DNA of 64,000 nt from assembly GCF_030550815.1 (NCBI RefSeq), contig NZ_CP114583.1, positions 695,818-759,817 on the forward strand, read 5' to 3'. This document shows positions 20,901-33,234 of the stretch, piece after piece; position 1 is the first letter of the stretch; every line of letters starts with the position of its first letter. The notes below the pieces were generated by a model, which did not search any database, was not told the DNA's origin, and saw only the letters and a list, made by a program, of their open reading frames with translations. This stretch comes from Candidatus Mycoplasma mahonii (GTDB lineage: Bacteria; Bacillota_I; Bacilli_A; Mycoplasmatales; Metamycoplasmataceae). The translations under genes were made by a program, and so were the position numbers.

Positions 20901-23900
20901 TTACCATTTTTAATAGTTTAAGAATACACAAGAATGATACCACCCCAAAACTAGCCAATTGCTATCCCTTCTGGTTGAGATGTTTAAGAATACACAAGAA
21001 TGATACCACCCCAAAACTGAAAGTACCTAAGGGTGGATGAGGGAGTTGTTTAAGAATACACAAGAATGATACCACCCCAAAACATTCATTAGTTTAAATT
21101 GAGCGTCTTCAAAGTTTAAGAATACACAAGAATGATACCACCCCAAAACTAACGAATTCATTGATAATATGGAAGAACTGTTTAAGAATACACAAGAATG
21201 ATACCACCCCAAAACGCAATATGGTCTGGCATTAATTCGCTATGAGTTTAAGAATACACAAGAATGATACCACCCCAAAACTCGAACACCAATACAATTT
21301 ATCACAAGAGGGTTTAAGAATACACAAGAATGATACCACCCCAAAACTCATTGTAATCTCAAATGACATTTTCGGCAGTTTAAGAATACACAAGAATGAT
21401 ACCACCCCAAAACTTTGTAATTCCAGCCATTTTACCTCCTTGTGTTTAAGAATACACAAGAATGATACCACCCCAAAACTCAATTGGTGTTTTATCTTCA
21501 GCTAATTTTGTTTAAGAATACACAAGAATGATACCACCCCAAAACTCTAACCGGAGATACCTCAGGCGGTTTTACGTTTAAGAATACACAAGAATGATAC
21601 CACCCCAAAACTGTTTGAATTGAATAAATGCATATCCAGTTGTTTAAGAATACACAAGAATGATACCACCCCAAAACTGGAATTGTTTAACTCTTCCATA
21701 CATATATGTTTAAGAATACACAAGAATGATACCACCCCAAAACAAAATCCATTTAGTACTCACAATTTAGATTGTTTAAGAATACACAAGAATGATACCA
21801 CCCCAAAACAAATCTTCTTCTCATTCTTTATCAAATGCTGTTTAAGAATACACAAGAATGATACCACCCCAAAACTCGCAAATACCAATTATGAGAGCTC
21901 AGCGTGTTTAAGAATACACAAGAATGATACCACCCCAAAACTGTTTTTCTAGGCATTTTTGCCCTCCTTTTGTTTAAGAATACACAAGAATGATACCACC
22001 CCAAAACTTATCAATTCTTTTAAATCGCCTATTTCTTGTTTAAGAATACACAAGAATGATACCACCCCAAAACGTCCCGGAACCATTCATTTCATATTAG
22101 CGCGTTTAAGAATACACAAGAATGATACCACCCCAAAACTTTTAAAATTTCGTCAATATCTTTGGTATTGTTTAAGAATACACAAGAATGATACCACCCC
22201 AAAACTAGCCAATTGCTATCCCTTCTTGTTGAGATGTTTAAGAATACACAAGAATGATACCACCCCAAAACTTTGATGAAATATTCAAAGAAGTTGAAAA
22301 AGGTTTAAGAATACACAAGAATGATACCACCCCAAAACAGATGATATGAATTTTTGTACCTTTATTTAGTTTAAGAATACACAAGAATGATACCACCCCA
22401 AAACTTTTTTGGTAATCCAGTTTTCATGGATCACGTTTAAGAATACACAAGAATGATACCACCCCAAAACTTGCTAATATCTGTTATATCCTTCTTATCA
22501 GTTTAAGAATACACAAGAATGATACCACCCCAAAACAGATGATATGTATTTTTGTGCCTTTTGTCAGTTTAAGAATACACAAGAATGATACCACCCCAAA
22601 ACTATTGGAAATCAAATTAGATTTTTGAATTAGTTTAAGAATACACAAGAATGATACCACCCCAAAACAAGTTAAACGTTCGAAAGTTTGACCCGGAAGT
22701 TTAAGAATACACAAGAATGATACCACCCCAAAACTCATTGTAATCTCAGATGACATTTTCATTTGTTTAAGAATACACAAGAATGATACCACCCCAAAAC
22801 ATATATATATGCCTCCAATATTCCAGGCTTGTTTAAGAATACACAAGAATGATACCACCCCAAAAACAGCTCCAGAAGATGCTCGTGAAGTAGAAGTGTT
22901 TAAGAATACACAAGAATGATACCACCCCAAAACAATACAGAATATATTGATCATATCATATCAGTTTAAGAATACACAAGAATGATACCACCCCAAAACT
23001 TGTTTCAATCAATGGAAGTAATTGAGTTAGTTTAAGAATACACAAGAATGATACCACCCCAAAACTTGTTTCGATTAATGGAAGCAATTGAGTTAGTTTA
23101 AGAATACACAAGAATGATACCACCCCAAAACTAATGATAAAGTTTTATTTGCAGGATTGAGTTTAAGAATACACAAGAATGATACCACCCCAAAACCTGG
23201 ATGCGTAAATTTCTTTACGATAGATAGTTTAAGAATACACAAGAATGATACCACCCCAAAACCTATCTGAGCCACGAGGTGAAATATAAGCAAGTTTAAG
23301 AATACACAAGAATGATACCACCCCAAAACGTGATTCGATGAACTGTCCAAAAAAGATGTGTTTAAGAATACACAAGAATGATACCACCCCAAAACAGTGG
23401 AACCTATCAAACCACATCCAAATTTGTTTAAGAATACACAAGAATGATACCACCCCAAAACCTGCCGGCACTAGTGAGTTTATCTGAAACTAGTTTAAGA
23501 ATACACAAGAATGATACCACCCCAAAACCTGCTTTGCATTTTTCAATAAATGCCTCTCGTTTAAGAATACACAAGAATGATACCACCCCAAAACAATACA
23601 AAAACAATTATTTTCTCACTCTCAGTTTAAGAATACACAAGAATGATACCACCCCAAAACTTAATGCATTTTCATTGCGTAAAACAATTCGTTTAAGAAT
23701 ACACAAGAATGATACCACCCCAAAACGGTATAATAATTATATGGCAGACAAGAATAGTTTAAGAATACACAAGAATGATACCACCCCAAAACTATTCCAG
23801 TAAACAATCTTTGGAAGGTTGAGTTTAAGAATACACAAGAATGATACCACCCCAAAACTACCTTTAATGGTAGAAGAAGTATTACCCGGTTTAAGAATAC

Positions 23901-26900
23901 ACAAGAATGATACCACCCCAAAACAATACAATCCGTCTCAACCTTCGGTATCTGGTTTAAGAATACACAAGAATGATACCACCCCAAAACATACTATCAC
24001 TAACTAAGCTAATAAGATTAGTTTAAGAATACACAAGAATGATACCACCCCAAAACTCATTTAAAACTCCATTTAAGCTTAATTTAGTTTAAGAATACAC
24101 AAGAATGATACCACCCCAAAACCGCTGTTTCTTTGATAAATGTACTGCCAAGGTTTAAGAATACACAAGAATGATACCACCCCAAAACGATTAGACGTTT
24201 TAGATTTATTAGATCGAAGTTTAAGAATACACAAGAATGATACCACCCCAAAACTAGTAAAGACCCTGGAATTGCGAAGGATAAGTTTAAGAATACACAA
24301 GAATGATACCACCCCAAAACTCACCTGCTGGAAACTCTGCCTCCTCTTCAGTTTAAGAATACACAAGAATGATACCACCCCAAAACATGTTTCTTCCTTA
24401 TCTCATTTGTAAAAATGTTTAAGAATACACAAGAATGATACCACCCCAAAACCAAGTAAGGCCGCTATTCTATCTATTGCTGGTTTAAGAATACACAAGA
24501 ATGATACCACCCCAAAACTTAATGCGTTTTCATTGCGTAAAACAATTCGTTTAAGAATACACAAGAATGATACCACCCCAAAACATTTACTATCTAATTC
24601 TTCCTTCTTCTCTTGTTTAAGAATACACAAGAATGATACCACCCCAAAACGAAAAGGAATGTAAACATGTGCAAGACAAATGGTTTAAGAATACACAAGA
24701 ATGATACCACCCCAAAACCGATTGGAAATCAAATTTGATTTTTGAATTAGTTTAAGAATACACAAGAATGATACCACCCCAAAACATATATATATATATA
24801 CTATTAGGTCTTGGAGTTTAAGAATACACAAGAATGATACCACCCCAAAACTGCCCTTTCAGCTATTCCCATTCATTGTAAGTTTAAGAATACACAAGAA
24901 TGATACCACCCCAAAACCAACTTCGCCCTTAGGGTTATAAAAAATGGGTTTAAGAATACACAAGAATGATACCACCCCAAAACGTAATAGATGATGTTTT
25001 TTCTGTCATTTTTGTTTAAGAATACACAAGAATGATACCACCCCAAAACTCCCCAGATAAATAAGTATAACCGCAACCAGTTTAAGAATACACAAGAATG
25101 ATACCACCCCAAAACGGGCTTTTTCATTCATAGATCTATATATTTGTTTAAGAATACACAAGAATGATACCACCCCAAAACTGGATGGGACTGATTATGG
25201 AATAATCCCAGGTTTAAGAATACACAAGAATGATACCACCCCAAAACATAACTCGCTCAATGTTTTTATCATTTGCTGTTTAAGAATACACAAGAATGAT
25301 ACCACCCCAAAACTAGAAATGCCGCGGCGCCAGATACAATTTAGTTTAAGAATACACAAGAATGATACCACCCCAAAACCATTATCATATTTTTTAACTA
25401 TAATATTTAGTTTAAGAATACACAAGAATGATACCACCCCAAAACAATACTGTCATTAGGTTTATTTTGTTGCCAGTTTAAGAATACACAAGAATGATAC
25501 CACCCCAAAACCTGAATAGGTAGAAGAGATTTAAAAAAAGGGTTTAAGAATACACAAGAATGATACCACCCCAAAACTATAATTGTGTGTGATATATGAA
25601 CTATTTTGTTTAAGAATACACAAGAATGATACCACCCCAAAACAATACTACACCTAATGAAAGAGGTATTTCAGTTTAAGAATACACAAGAATGATACCA
25701 CCCCAAAACTAAAAGCTCACATTTGGGCCTCGTGTTTAAGTTTAAGAATACACAAGAATGATACCACCCCAAAACAAGAAAGAATTCGATTATTTAAATA
25801 CAGAAGTTTAAGAATACACAAGAATGATACCACCCCAAAACTCTTCTTCTAATCATATTTAAATCCCTTCTGTTTAAGAATACACAAGAATGATACCACC
25901 CCAAAACCCAATTAATTATGATTCAAATGATTTATTTGTTTAAGAATACACAAGAATGATACCACCCCAAAACTATATATTACAAATTCATTTAAAGCCA
26001 AACGTTTAAGAATACACAAGAATGATACCACCCCAAAACTGGGTGTCAACACCAAAGGCCGCTTTTATTGTTTAAGAATACACAAGAATGATACCACCCC
26101 AAAACTAACAAGCTGTAAGCTATCTATATCTGCCAGTTTAAGAATACACAAGAATGATACCACCCCAAAACATTTGTCGATTGATAAAGATCTTAAAATT
26201 CGTTTAAGAATACACAAGAATGATACCACCCCAAAACTTTGTACTATAATGGACTTGCTTAGATGTAGTTTAAGAATACACAAGAATGATACCACCCCAA
26301 AACTTTTGGCGTCTTAATCTAACACAATAAAATGTTTAAGAATACACAAGAATGATACCACCCCAAAACGGGACCCGGTGGTAATTTGTGGTATAATATG
26401 TTTAAGAATACACAAGAATGATACCACCCCAAAACTCGACGGAACGGATTACGGAGTAATTCCAGGTTTAAGAATACACAAGAATGATACCACCCCAAAA
26501 CCCGCCTTGACTAATTCTATTGACAATTTGAGGTTTAAGAATACACAAGAATGATACCACCCCAAAACTGGCCTAAATAGGCCAGTTGTCATATTTGGGT
26601 TTAAGAATACACAAGAATGATACCACCCCAAAACTCATTTAATCCATTTAATCAATTTATTACTGTTTAAGAATACACAAGAATGATACCACCCCAAAAC
26701 TTAGCTTTGGAAAAAGCTGGATTTGATAGAGTTTAAGAATACACAAGAATGATACCACCCCAAAACTAAATTTGTTATTTTGTCATTCAATCGCGCGTTT
26801 AAGAATACACAAGAATGATACCACCCCAAAACCTATTTGTTGAAGATATCACATTTTTGCTAGTTTAAGAATACACAAGAATGATACCACCCCAAAACCA

Positions 26901-27756
26901 TTTGACATTTGAGCATTCATTTTTTTAAGTTTAAGAATACACAAGAATGATACCACCCCAAAACCATTAGTTATGGTCTATCATTCCAGGCGTTGTTTAA
27001 GAATACACAAGAATGATACCACCCCAAAACAAGTTTGATTTAGCAAAAGATATTAAGATTGTTTAAGAATACACAAGAATGATACCACCCCAAAACCTAC
27101 CTTCTTTTTTTCTTTACTAATCTGTCGTTTAAGAATACACAAGAATGATACCACCCCAAAACCACCATTAACTGCGGAACAAATTGAAGCAAGTTTAAGA
27201 ATACACAAGAATGATACCACCCCAAAACTCACCTGATAAATAAGTGTAGCCGCAACCAGTTTAAGAATACACAAGAATGATACCACCCCAAAACAAGAAT
27301 AATGATAATCTAATTGGTAAATCAGTTTAAGAATACACAAGAATGATACCACCCCAAAACCTTCAAAAATATTATAACACATTATTTTACGTTTAAGAAT
27401 ACACAAGAATGATACCACCCCAAAACATTGAAGGTAAAGTTGATATTTCTGGAAACGTTTAAGAATACACAAGAATGATACCACCCCAAAACTTAGGGAA
27501 TTTTCATTGCGTAGAACTATTCGTTTAAGAATACACAAGAATGATACCACCCCAAAACAAGCTCTTAATCTTATCTTCTACTAACTTAGTTTAAGAATAC
27601 ACAAGAATGATACCACCCCAAAACCAGCTTTGCATTTTTCAATAAATGCTTCTCGTTTAAGAATACACAAGAATGATACCACCCCAAAACGGGGTTGATT
27701 CATCTGAAACTAAAAAACCGGTTTAAGAATACACAAGAATGATACCACCCCAAAAC
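17936..27756 (-). CRISPR. Type II-A CRISPR array, 149 repeats and 148 spacers
   Basis: 36-bp repeats start every 66 bp; counting starts at checkpoints (17936, 18463, 19782, 21114, 22435, 23757, 25080, 26400, 27721) gives 148 intervals. On the plus strand the repeat begins GTTTAAGAATACACAAG and ends ACCACCCCAAAAC. Transcription is from the minus strand: the tracrRNA pairs with that orientation, the terminal repeat at 17936 is degenerate (two changes, trailer end), and ATTTGAG touches the first repeat at the cas9 end. Spacers are almost all 29-31 bp; one is 42 bp (20280-20321). Repeats are otherwise nearly invariant; the one at 22831 has an extra A. Confidence 0.99.
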
Positions 27757-27786
27757 CTCAAATAGCAAAAATAATTTTTATTTTTC
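27757..27786 (-). promoter_or_regulatory. Minimal CRISPR leader with ATTTGAG anchoring motif
   Basis: Only 30 bp separate the cas9 stop from the first repeat. The last seven bases before the repeat, minus strand 27763 to 27757, read ATTTGAG, identical to the leader-anchoring sequence that directs II-A spacer integration in streptococci. The rest is AT-rich with no evident promoter, so precursor crRNA is probably read through from the cas operon or started inside cas9. Confidence 0.8.
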
Positions 27787-30700
27787 TTAAATTTCACTTT
27801 TTTGAATAATAAAACCAAGAATATCTAATTTAAAAATTTTAAAGTCAATTAAAGATGATAATGTAATATAGTTTTGATTTTCACTATTGCTTTTATTCAT
27901 GGATAAATTTTTTAGTTCTATTCTATTGGTCGCATGGTGATGTCCACACACTCAATATCAATCAACATCATTGGAAATAACATCGCCATAATCTAGAACA
28001 CTAAAGTTATTTGGATCTTTAACATTTTTTCGTTCTAGTCATTTGAATAATTTTTGAGAGTCTATTATTATTTTATTATTTATAATTTTAGCGTTGGTAG
28101 CATTAATTGGAATAACTTTCTTGTTATTTTTAACATCTTTATAGATCCTGATTTCAAATCAATTCATACTTTCATAAAATGATTTGTTGGCATTATTAGG
28201 TAACATTATGATTTCATCAACATTTTTTGATGGACCTAATAATCTTAATTTTTTAGGGAAATTTAAATAATTCAACTTACCAAATGACAGCCCTGTTTTT
28301 TTAGCTTCTTCATAAGCGGAAATAAAAGGTTGCTTTTCATTTTGATAAGAGAAAAATATTTTTTTTAAATCATAATACAATGTTTTTTCTTTATTTTTAG
28401 CTTGTTGATAAATATCATCATAAATGAATAAGCTTTTACTTTTTTTATCATAATCTTTATGCTCTTCATCAAAATAAGGAGCATAATCAGAAGATTTTTT
28501 GTTTTTATCAAAAAGATTAATGGTTTTAATCTTTTTTAAAATGGTTGCTTCCTTATTTTTTTTATCTTTTTCTACTACAATTTTGGATGAATAAACTGTT
28601 TCATCAAATAATGCAAATGATCTTCTTCTTTGTTTCATTCTTGAAAATTTCATTTTCGACATTTTATTATTTAATTCTTCAGCTCCACAGCTAATAGAAC
28701 TGATAAGCGAAGCATATTCTGTATTTATGAGTGCATCCTTTTTGTCTAATTTTAAATTATCGTATTTATTATTTTTTTGAAATTTATTGGGCGAGGATAA
28801 AATTTTTTCAATCATTTTATTTTCCCGATAATTTTTATTTAAAATTGTAATTAAATAAGCGTCTTCCGCATGATGGCCATGTCATAATCTTTCTTTGGTA
28901 ATTTTTCCTTCTTTGTTAGTAGTCATAGCATCTGCTCCATCTGGTCTTTTTAACTCATAATTACTTTTAAAAATAGTTTGCCTAGCAAATGAGGTCATCT
29001 TGCCATTAATTGTTTTTACTTTAAAATCAAGATTATTATCATCTTTATAAGAATTTAAGTATTTTAAAAACTCTTTTGTAGTGTATCTAGTATCAACTAA
29101 ATTCCTAGCAATAAAACCAATTTGATTTTCAGGTCTAGTCATATCAAGTGTTGTAGTGAGAAAATTAAATTTTTGTTTAGAAAGAAATGATTTATCTTCA
29201 CCCCTTGTTAGATACCATTTGTTTCATAATGATTTTAATTGTTCAAATTTTTCATTATTATTAATATATTTGATTGGTGTTAAATTATTTTTACGGGCAT
29301 TGTGTTGATTTTTTGTCAAAACTTTATTTTCTCTTGAGTTATCAAATGATTGTGATCTAGGAATAATATGATCCACATCATATGAATGAGGATTCTTTTT
29401 AAGGTGTTCTAGCTTAATATCTATTCCATCATAAACATCCTTGCCCATTTGTTGTTTCCAAAATCATATTTTTTCTCTTAATCTTGAATTACCACCAGAT
29501 GAAGGAATATTTTTATCACTATTTATATATCCTGCAATCTCTTTATTATTTGCTTCCCGGAACTTTTGTCTTTGGGTTTCATTTTCTCTTGCTTGTTTAT
29601 TTTTTGTTTCTCTTGCCATTTCAACAACAATATTTTGAATCTTATAATCATTTTCTTGGCATTTGACCACTAGAGCATTCAATACTTTAATTGTTTGTCG
29701 CAACGATCTTTTGACTGTTGGTGTAGCCACTAAGTTATGTAACCATGCATTTAAATCCGTTTTTGGGGCATTTTCACTATCAGGTTGGTGATACTTATAA
29801 ATATATTGTTGCTGATTGATAGATTCAATAACAAGTGTTTGCAACATTGATCTCATCGCTTTGTATGAAAAAGAGTGCCTCTGAGACATATTTTCTTTAA
29901 TTTTAGAAACGTTATCAATTTTGGATTTATCAATTTTATATTCTTTAAAAATATTTTTAAATTCTTCTTTTCTTTTTTCAATTGTTTTAGTATTAGACAA
30001 TACATCAGCTATTGAATCAAAACGATTATCTTTCAAAAAATCCTCTAATACAAATTTTAAATTTTTTGTTTCAAATAATAGAGCTTTAGATATTAAATGA
30101 AATGAAACCAAAGAGGTAATTAAATTTTTCCCTGACTTATCAATTCTAAAACCTTCTATATCATCAATACTAACATTTAAAGTTTCGGATATATATTTCA
30201 TAATCTTATTTAAATTGGATTTTGTCGCAAATGAAAAATCAATGCATTTTCTAATGACTTCTTCGTTTAAGTTTGAACCATTTACTCTTAAATTAACTAA
30301 ATCATTAATTAAATTGAACAATTCTGAAGTCGGAGCTTTTTTTGGGGCTCTATTTTCATCTGGATATAAAGAACATTTCCCAATAGTTTTACTTCAAATA
30401 GGAATAGTAGGCTTAGATCTATTTAATTTTGAATCCCAAACGTAATTTTCTTTGCCTACTCCATACTTTGTATTCGTTTTATAATTACCAGGACCATCTT
30501 CGAAACTCCTTTGTCTAGTGAAAAAAGATAAAAATTTCTTTTTAAATGATTCACCTAATTTTTGGTGTAGGAATATTTGATCAATCTCTTTTAAATAATC
30601 ATCCTGATGAAACCTTCTATTAAATTCACCATTTAAGTAACCATTTTCTTTGAAATAATTAATTTGTTGGGTAATTGGAAAAATATCTTTTTCATTGATA

Positions 30701-31188
30701 GCAATATCTTCTTCATTTTCATCTGCAACCGTATATTTAAACCCTCGATGCAATATATATCAATACAATACTTTTATTAGTGAATTTTTATCTAGTTTTT
30801 CTTGTAAGCCCTTGTTTCTAAAGTAAAAAACCGATGATAAATTCTTTAAAGAAGAATCGTCTCATTGCACTTTATTTTCAATATTTATATAATTATGAAG
30901 AAAATTGCTAACAAAAAAATCTTTATTATCCAGTTTTATATCGGAAACATATTTAGACTTAATAAGTCATTTAATGAAATCCCTTTTTAATGTATACCTT
31001 CTATTCACCTGTCTTCTTGCTGATCTAGATTCCCTTCTTTTCTCGTTTAAAAGTTTACTATCTTTAGGGTTATCAACTGTGCTAAAAAGTCTTGATCCAT
31101 GTAAAATTATTTTAGATGTTTGGGAGTCAACTAATGCTCATCCCACTGAAGAAATACCAATATCAAATCCTATATCTATGTTTTTCAT
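27787..31188 (-). CDS. cas9: Cas9 RNA-guided endonuclease (type II-A)
   Basis: 1133 aa, at the small end for Cas9. RuvC-I FDIGISSVGWAL has catalytic Asp9. An arginine-rich bridge helix follows (NEKRRESRSARRQVNRRY). RuvC-II IVVEMARE has Glu523, the HNH motif YDVDHIIPRS has His607, and RuvC-III HGHHAEDAYL has Asp776. All four catalytic sites look intact. The frame needs several TGA-Trp codons. TAGGAGAC precedes the ATG, 19 bp after the csn2 stop. Cas9 is last in the operon and directly abuts the array; in most II-A loci it is first. The PAM-reading C-terminus is about 110 residues past the last recognisable basic segment and gives no PAM prediction by eye. Confidence 0.97.
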
Positions 31189-31207
31189 ATGTCTCCTATG
31201 TTAATCA

Positions 31208-31876
31208 TTATAATTGATTTAATGTCTTTTGAATAATAAAAGTATTAAATGTCTTTTTTTGTAATAAAAAATCATCAATATCTTGTTTTGATAAAACCAT
31301 TCTTGTTTTTAACTCTAATCATGATTTAAATTTATCTGCATCAATTATTTCTATCACTTCTGCATCATTATCAATGATTAACCTTTCAATTGTTTTTCAT
31401 TTTATCAAACTTAAATTGCTGGATAATAAAAATATGTCAATCATGGACCTTTCTAAGTCAAGGTCGATTCCTGGGAAACCAGTAATTAATATTCTCATTT
31501 TTTTATTAGATGTTTTTGTTAAAATAAGTAATAACTTTTCCACATCCATTAAATTTATATATCTATCTTCAAATTTAAAAATATCTTTCATCAATTTGTT
31601 TTTATTAATATCAATATCTAGCACATCGGTAAGTTCATTATTTTTCATCATAAAAGCATTAATTTTGTCCACATCCATTAATTCATCTATCATTATATAA
31701 ATTTCATCAATATAATGCTTGGAAAAAGCATTGTTACTGGCAAAACTAAATACATCACTAACTTTAGTCATGGGAGTGATAATCAAATCAAAAAAATCAC
31801 TTTTTGAGCCACAAATTCATTTAAATATATCATTGGTATATAGCAATTTATTACCGAAATCATTAATTAGTTTCAT
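31208..31876 (-). CDS. csn2: Csn2, type II-A adaptation protein
   Basis: 222 aa, the normal size for Csn2, a ring-shaped tetramer that holds DNA ends during spacer capture. The sequence is diverged; recognition rests on position after cas2, size, the start MKLINDFGNKLLYTND, the IITPMTKVSDVF and RYINLMDVEKLLLILTK stretches and the helical charged middle. It overlaps the end of cas2 by 14 bp. Its presence makes the locus II-A. Confidence 0.85.
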
Positions 31877-32198
31877 AATCAATAATAACTCGTTTTGATG
31901 CGTTATTAATACTTTCATTTAATCTTTTACTACCTCTTAAAAAAATCGAATTCATATATTGCCTTTCAGATATTAATATCATTCTGATATTACCTTTAGA
32001 TGGTAATACCTTTTTTAAATAATTTTCTTCTTGTTTAGCTAAAGAGGGAAAATTTAATATTTTATAGTACACAGAAAATTGAAGCATAATATATCCTCTT
32101 CTAATTAAACCATTTCTAAATTTAGTATATTCTTTTCTTGATGATTCATCAGTCATATTTAGATCATACATAACTAGCAATCTCATAATTCTATCCAT
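31863..32198 (-). CDS. cas2: Cas2 adaptation endoribonuclease-fold protein
   Basis: 111 aa. MDRIMRLLVMYDLNMTDESS matches the first strand of type II Cas2 with its conserved Asp, then RKEYTKFRNGLIRRGYIMLQ, then GNIRMILISERQY. It bridges two Cas1 dimers in the integrase. The ATG at 32198 gives the usual short N-terminal extension; an internal ATG at 32186 is possible. It overlaps cas1 by 25 bp and csn2 by 14 bp. Confidence 0.95.
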   Translation of the reverse strand: MDRIMRLLVMYDLNMTDESSRKEYTKFRNGLIRRGYIMLQFSVYYKILNFPSLAKQEENYLKKVLPSKGNIRMILISERQYMNSIFLRGSKRLNESINNASKRVIIDYETN

Positions 32199-33058
32199 TC
32201 GATCATTCTCCCTTGCACTAAATTATTTACATACATTTTCATAGCATTAGCTAGATAATGTTTTTTGCCTTTAATTTTGACCTTGTGTTGATATAGATCC
32301 AATAATAAATTTCTAGCCGAAAAATCAAATGATTCTTTTGCCCTTAATTCATAAACAACTTTATCTACCAATGGTCTAAAAGGCTCCATTAAATCTGAAG
32401 CTAAGGCAAAAAAATTACTAAATGATTTATGGAAAATGCTTATTCTAGTATCTAAACCCGATGAAATAATGGACTTGATCATTAAGGCCCTGATGATGGA
32501 ATAACCATAATTGAGCATCGAGTTAATAATTGTATATTTATTCATATCCATATTCTTTTGTCTATAAAAATTTTTGCCAAATAAAGAATGCCAGTAAATT
32601 TTTGAAGCATGCCCTTCTCTATTAGAAATATCAAATGATTTGATTTCTTGTGTTAAAACTTCCATATCTTGAATATATTCATTATTACCAGTTTTATTTA
32701 AAAGACTAATCTGGTTTGTTATTTTATTTTTGACTATATTTTTCCACAAGGCATTTTTATATAGATTAGTTCATGATATTTGTTTTTCAATGATTTTTAA
32801 ACTCATATGATTACCTTTGACAGGGATAGTGTAACTAGCCGGTTCTCTTTTCCCATCCATGAATACAATTGAGACATTTGAATTAGTTAAAGCATTAAGT
32901 AATTTAATAGAAATAGTTGCTCTATCATTGTTAAATATCAAAAGGTCAATATCATTCATGTTTATTAATATTTTTTCTTTAATTCTCTTTATAAATAAAT
33001 TATTCAAATATAATGAAATATACTCATCAGTATTAATTTCAACGATTTTTCATCCCAT
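32174..33058 (-). CDS. cas1: Cas1 spacer integrase
   Basis: 294 aa. Catalytic motifs are intact: Glu in REGHASKIYWHSLFGKNF, His in IFHKSFSNFFALASDLMEPF and the Asp of LVDKVVYEL. It starts at MGWKIVEINTDEY with AAAGGAATT upstream. The frame reads through TGA at 32183-32185 and stops at TAG 32174-32176, adding three residues. It is first of the cas genes and starts only 23 bp after the tracrRNA terminator T-run, with no separate promoter in between. Confidence 0.96.
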
Positions 33059-33081
33059 AAATAATTCCTTTCATTTGTGAT

Positions 33082-33186
33082 AAAAAAAACATCCCAAGGA
33101 TGTACGGCATAAAGCCTTATCTTGAGGATGTATCATTCTTGTGTATTCTTGCTAACACTTGTGTATTCTTATTAACAATGTTAGCA
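33082..33186 (-). ncRNA. tracrRNA
   Basis: Minus-strand RNA. 33150-33130 is a 21-base perfect anti-repeat (AAGAATACACAAG onward), a 2-base bulge follows, then nine more pairable bases to 33119. Next comes ATAAGGCTTTATGCCGTA, nearly the nexus of Streptococcus thermophilus CRISPR1 tracrRNA, and the terminator ACATCC-TTG-GGATGT with eight Ts (33103-33082). The 5' part holds a second, truncated anti-repeat (33170-33158) inside a hairpin closed by GCTAACA and TGTTAGC. Start near 33186 is inferred from the -10 box. Confidence 0.9.
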
Positions 33187-33192
33187 AATATT

Positions 33193-33220
33193 ATTATATA
33201 CCTTTTTGCAAAAAGTGAAA
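33193..33220 (-). promoter_or_regulatory. Promoter of tracrRNA, possibly of the whole cas-array unit
   Basis: -10 TATAAT (minus strand 33198-33193) and a weak -35 TTTCAC (33220-33215) spaced 16 bp. No better promoter lies between the tracrRNA terminator and cas1, so leaky read-through may feed cas1-cas2-csn2-cas9 and the array. Confidence 0.6.
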
Positions 33221-33234
33221 CAAATTATTTTCAA

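Noticed and set aside
18070-27550. Many plus- and minus-strand ORFs encoding repeated FGVVSFLCILK or LRIHKNDTTPK
   Set aside because: They are translations of the CRISPR repeat in different frames, with spacers in between.
17936-27756. Reading the array as transcribed from the plus strand, because the repeat starts GTTTAAG and ends CCCCAAAAC there
   Set aside because: The tracrRNA with nexus and terminator is on the minus strand and pairs only with minus-strand crRNA. The degenerate repeat and the ATTTGAG motif also fix the leader at the cas9 end.
17936-27756. A promoter inside each repeat (TATTCT near the 3' end of the crRNA-sense repeat), as in Neisseria
   Set aside because: The hexamer is a weak match and lacks a proper TGn extension; I cannot support it from sequence alone.
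33158-33186. A natural single-guide (long-form tracrRNA) that could silence its own promoter
   Set aside because: The 5' extension carries the same sense as the anti-repeat, so it cannot pair with it as a crRNA-like arm would.
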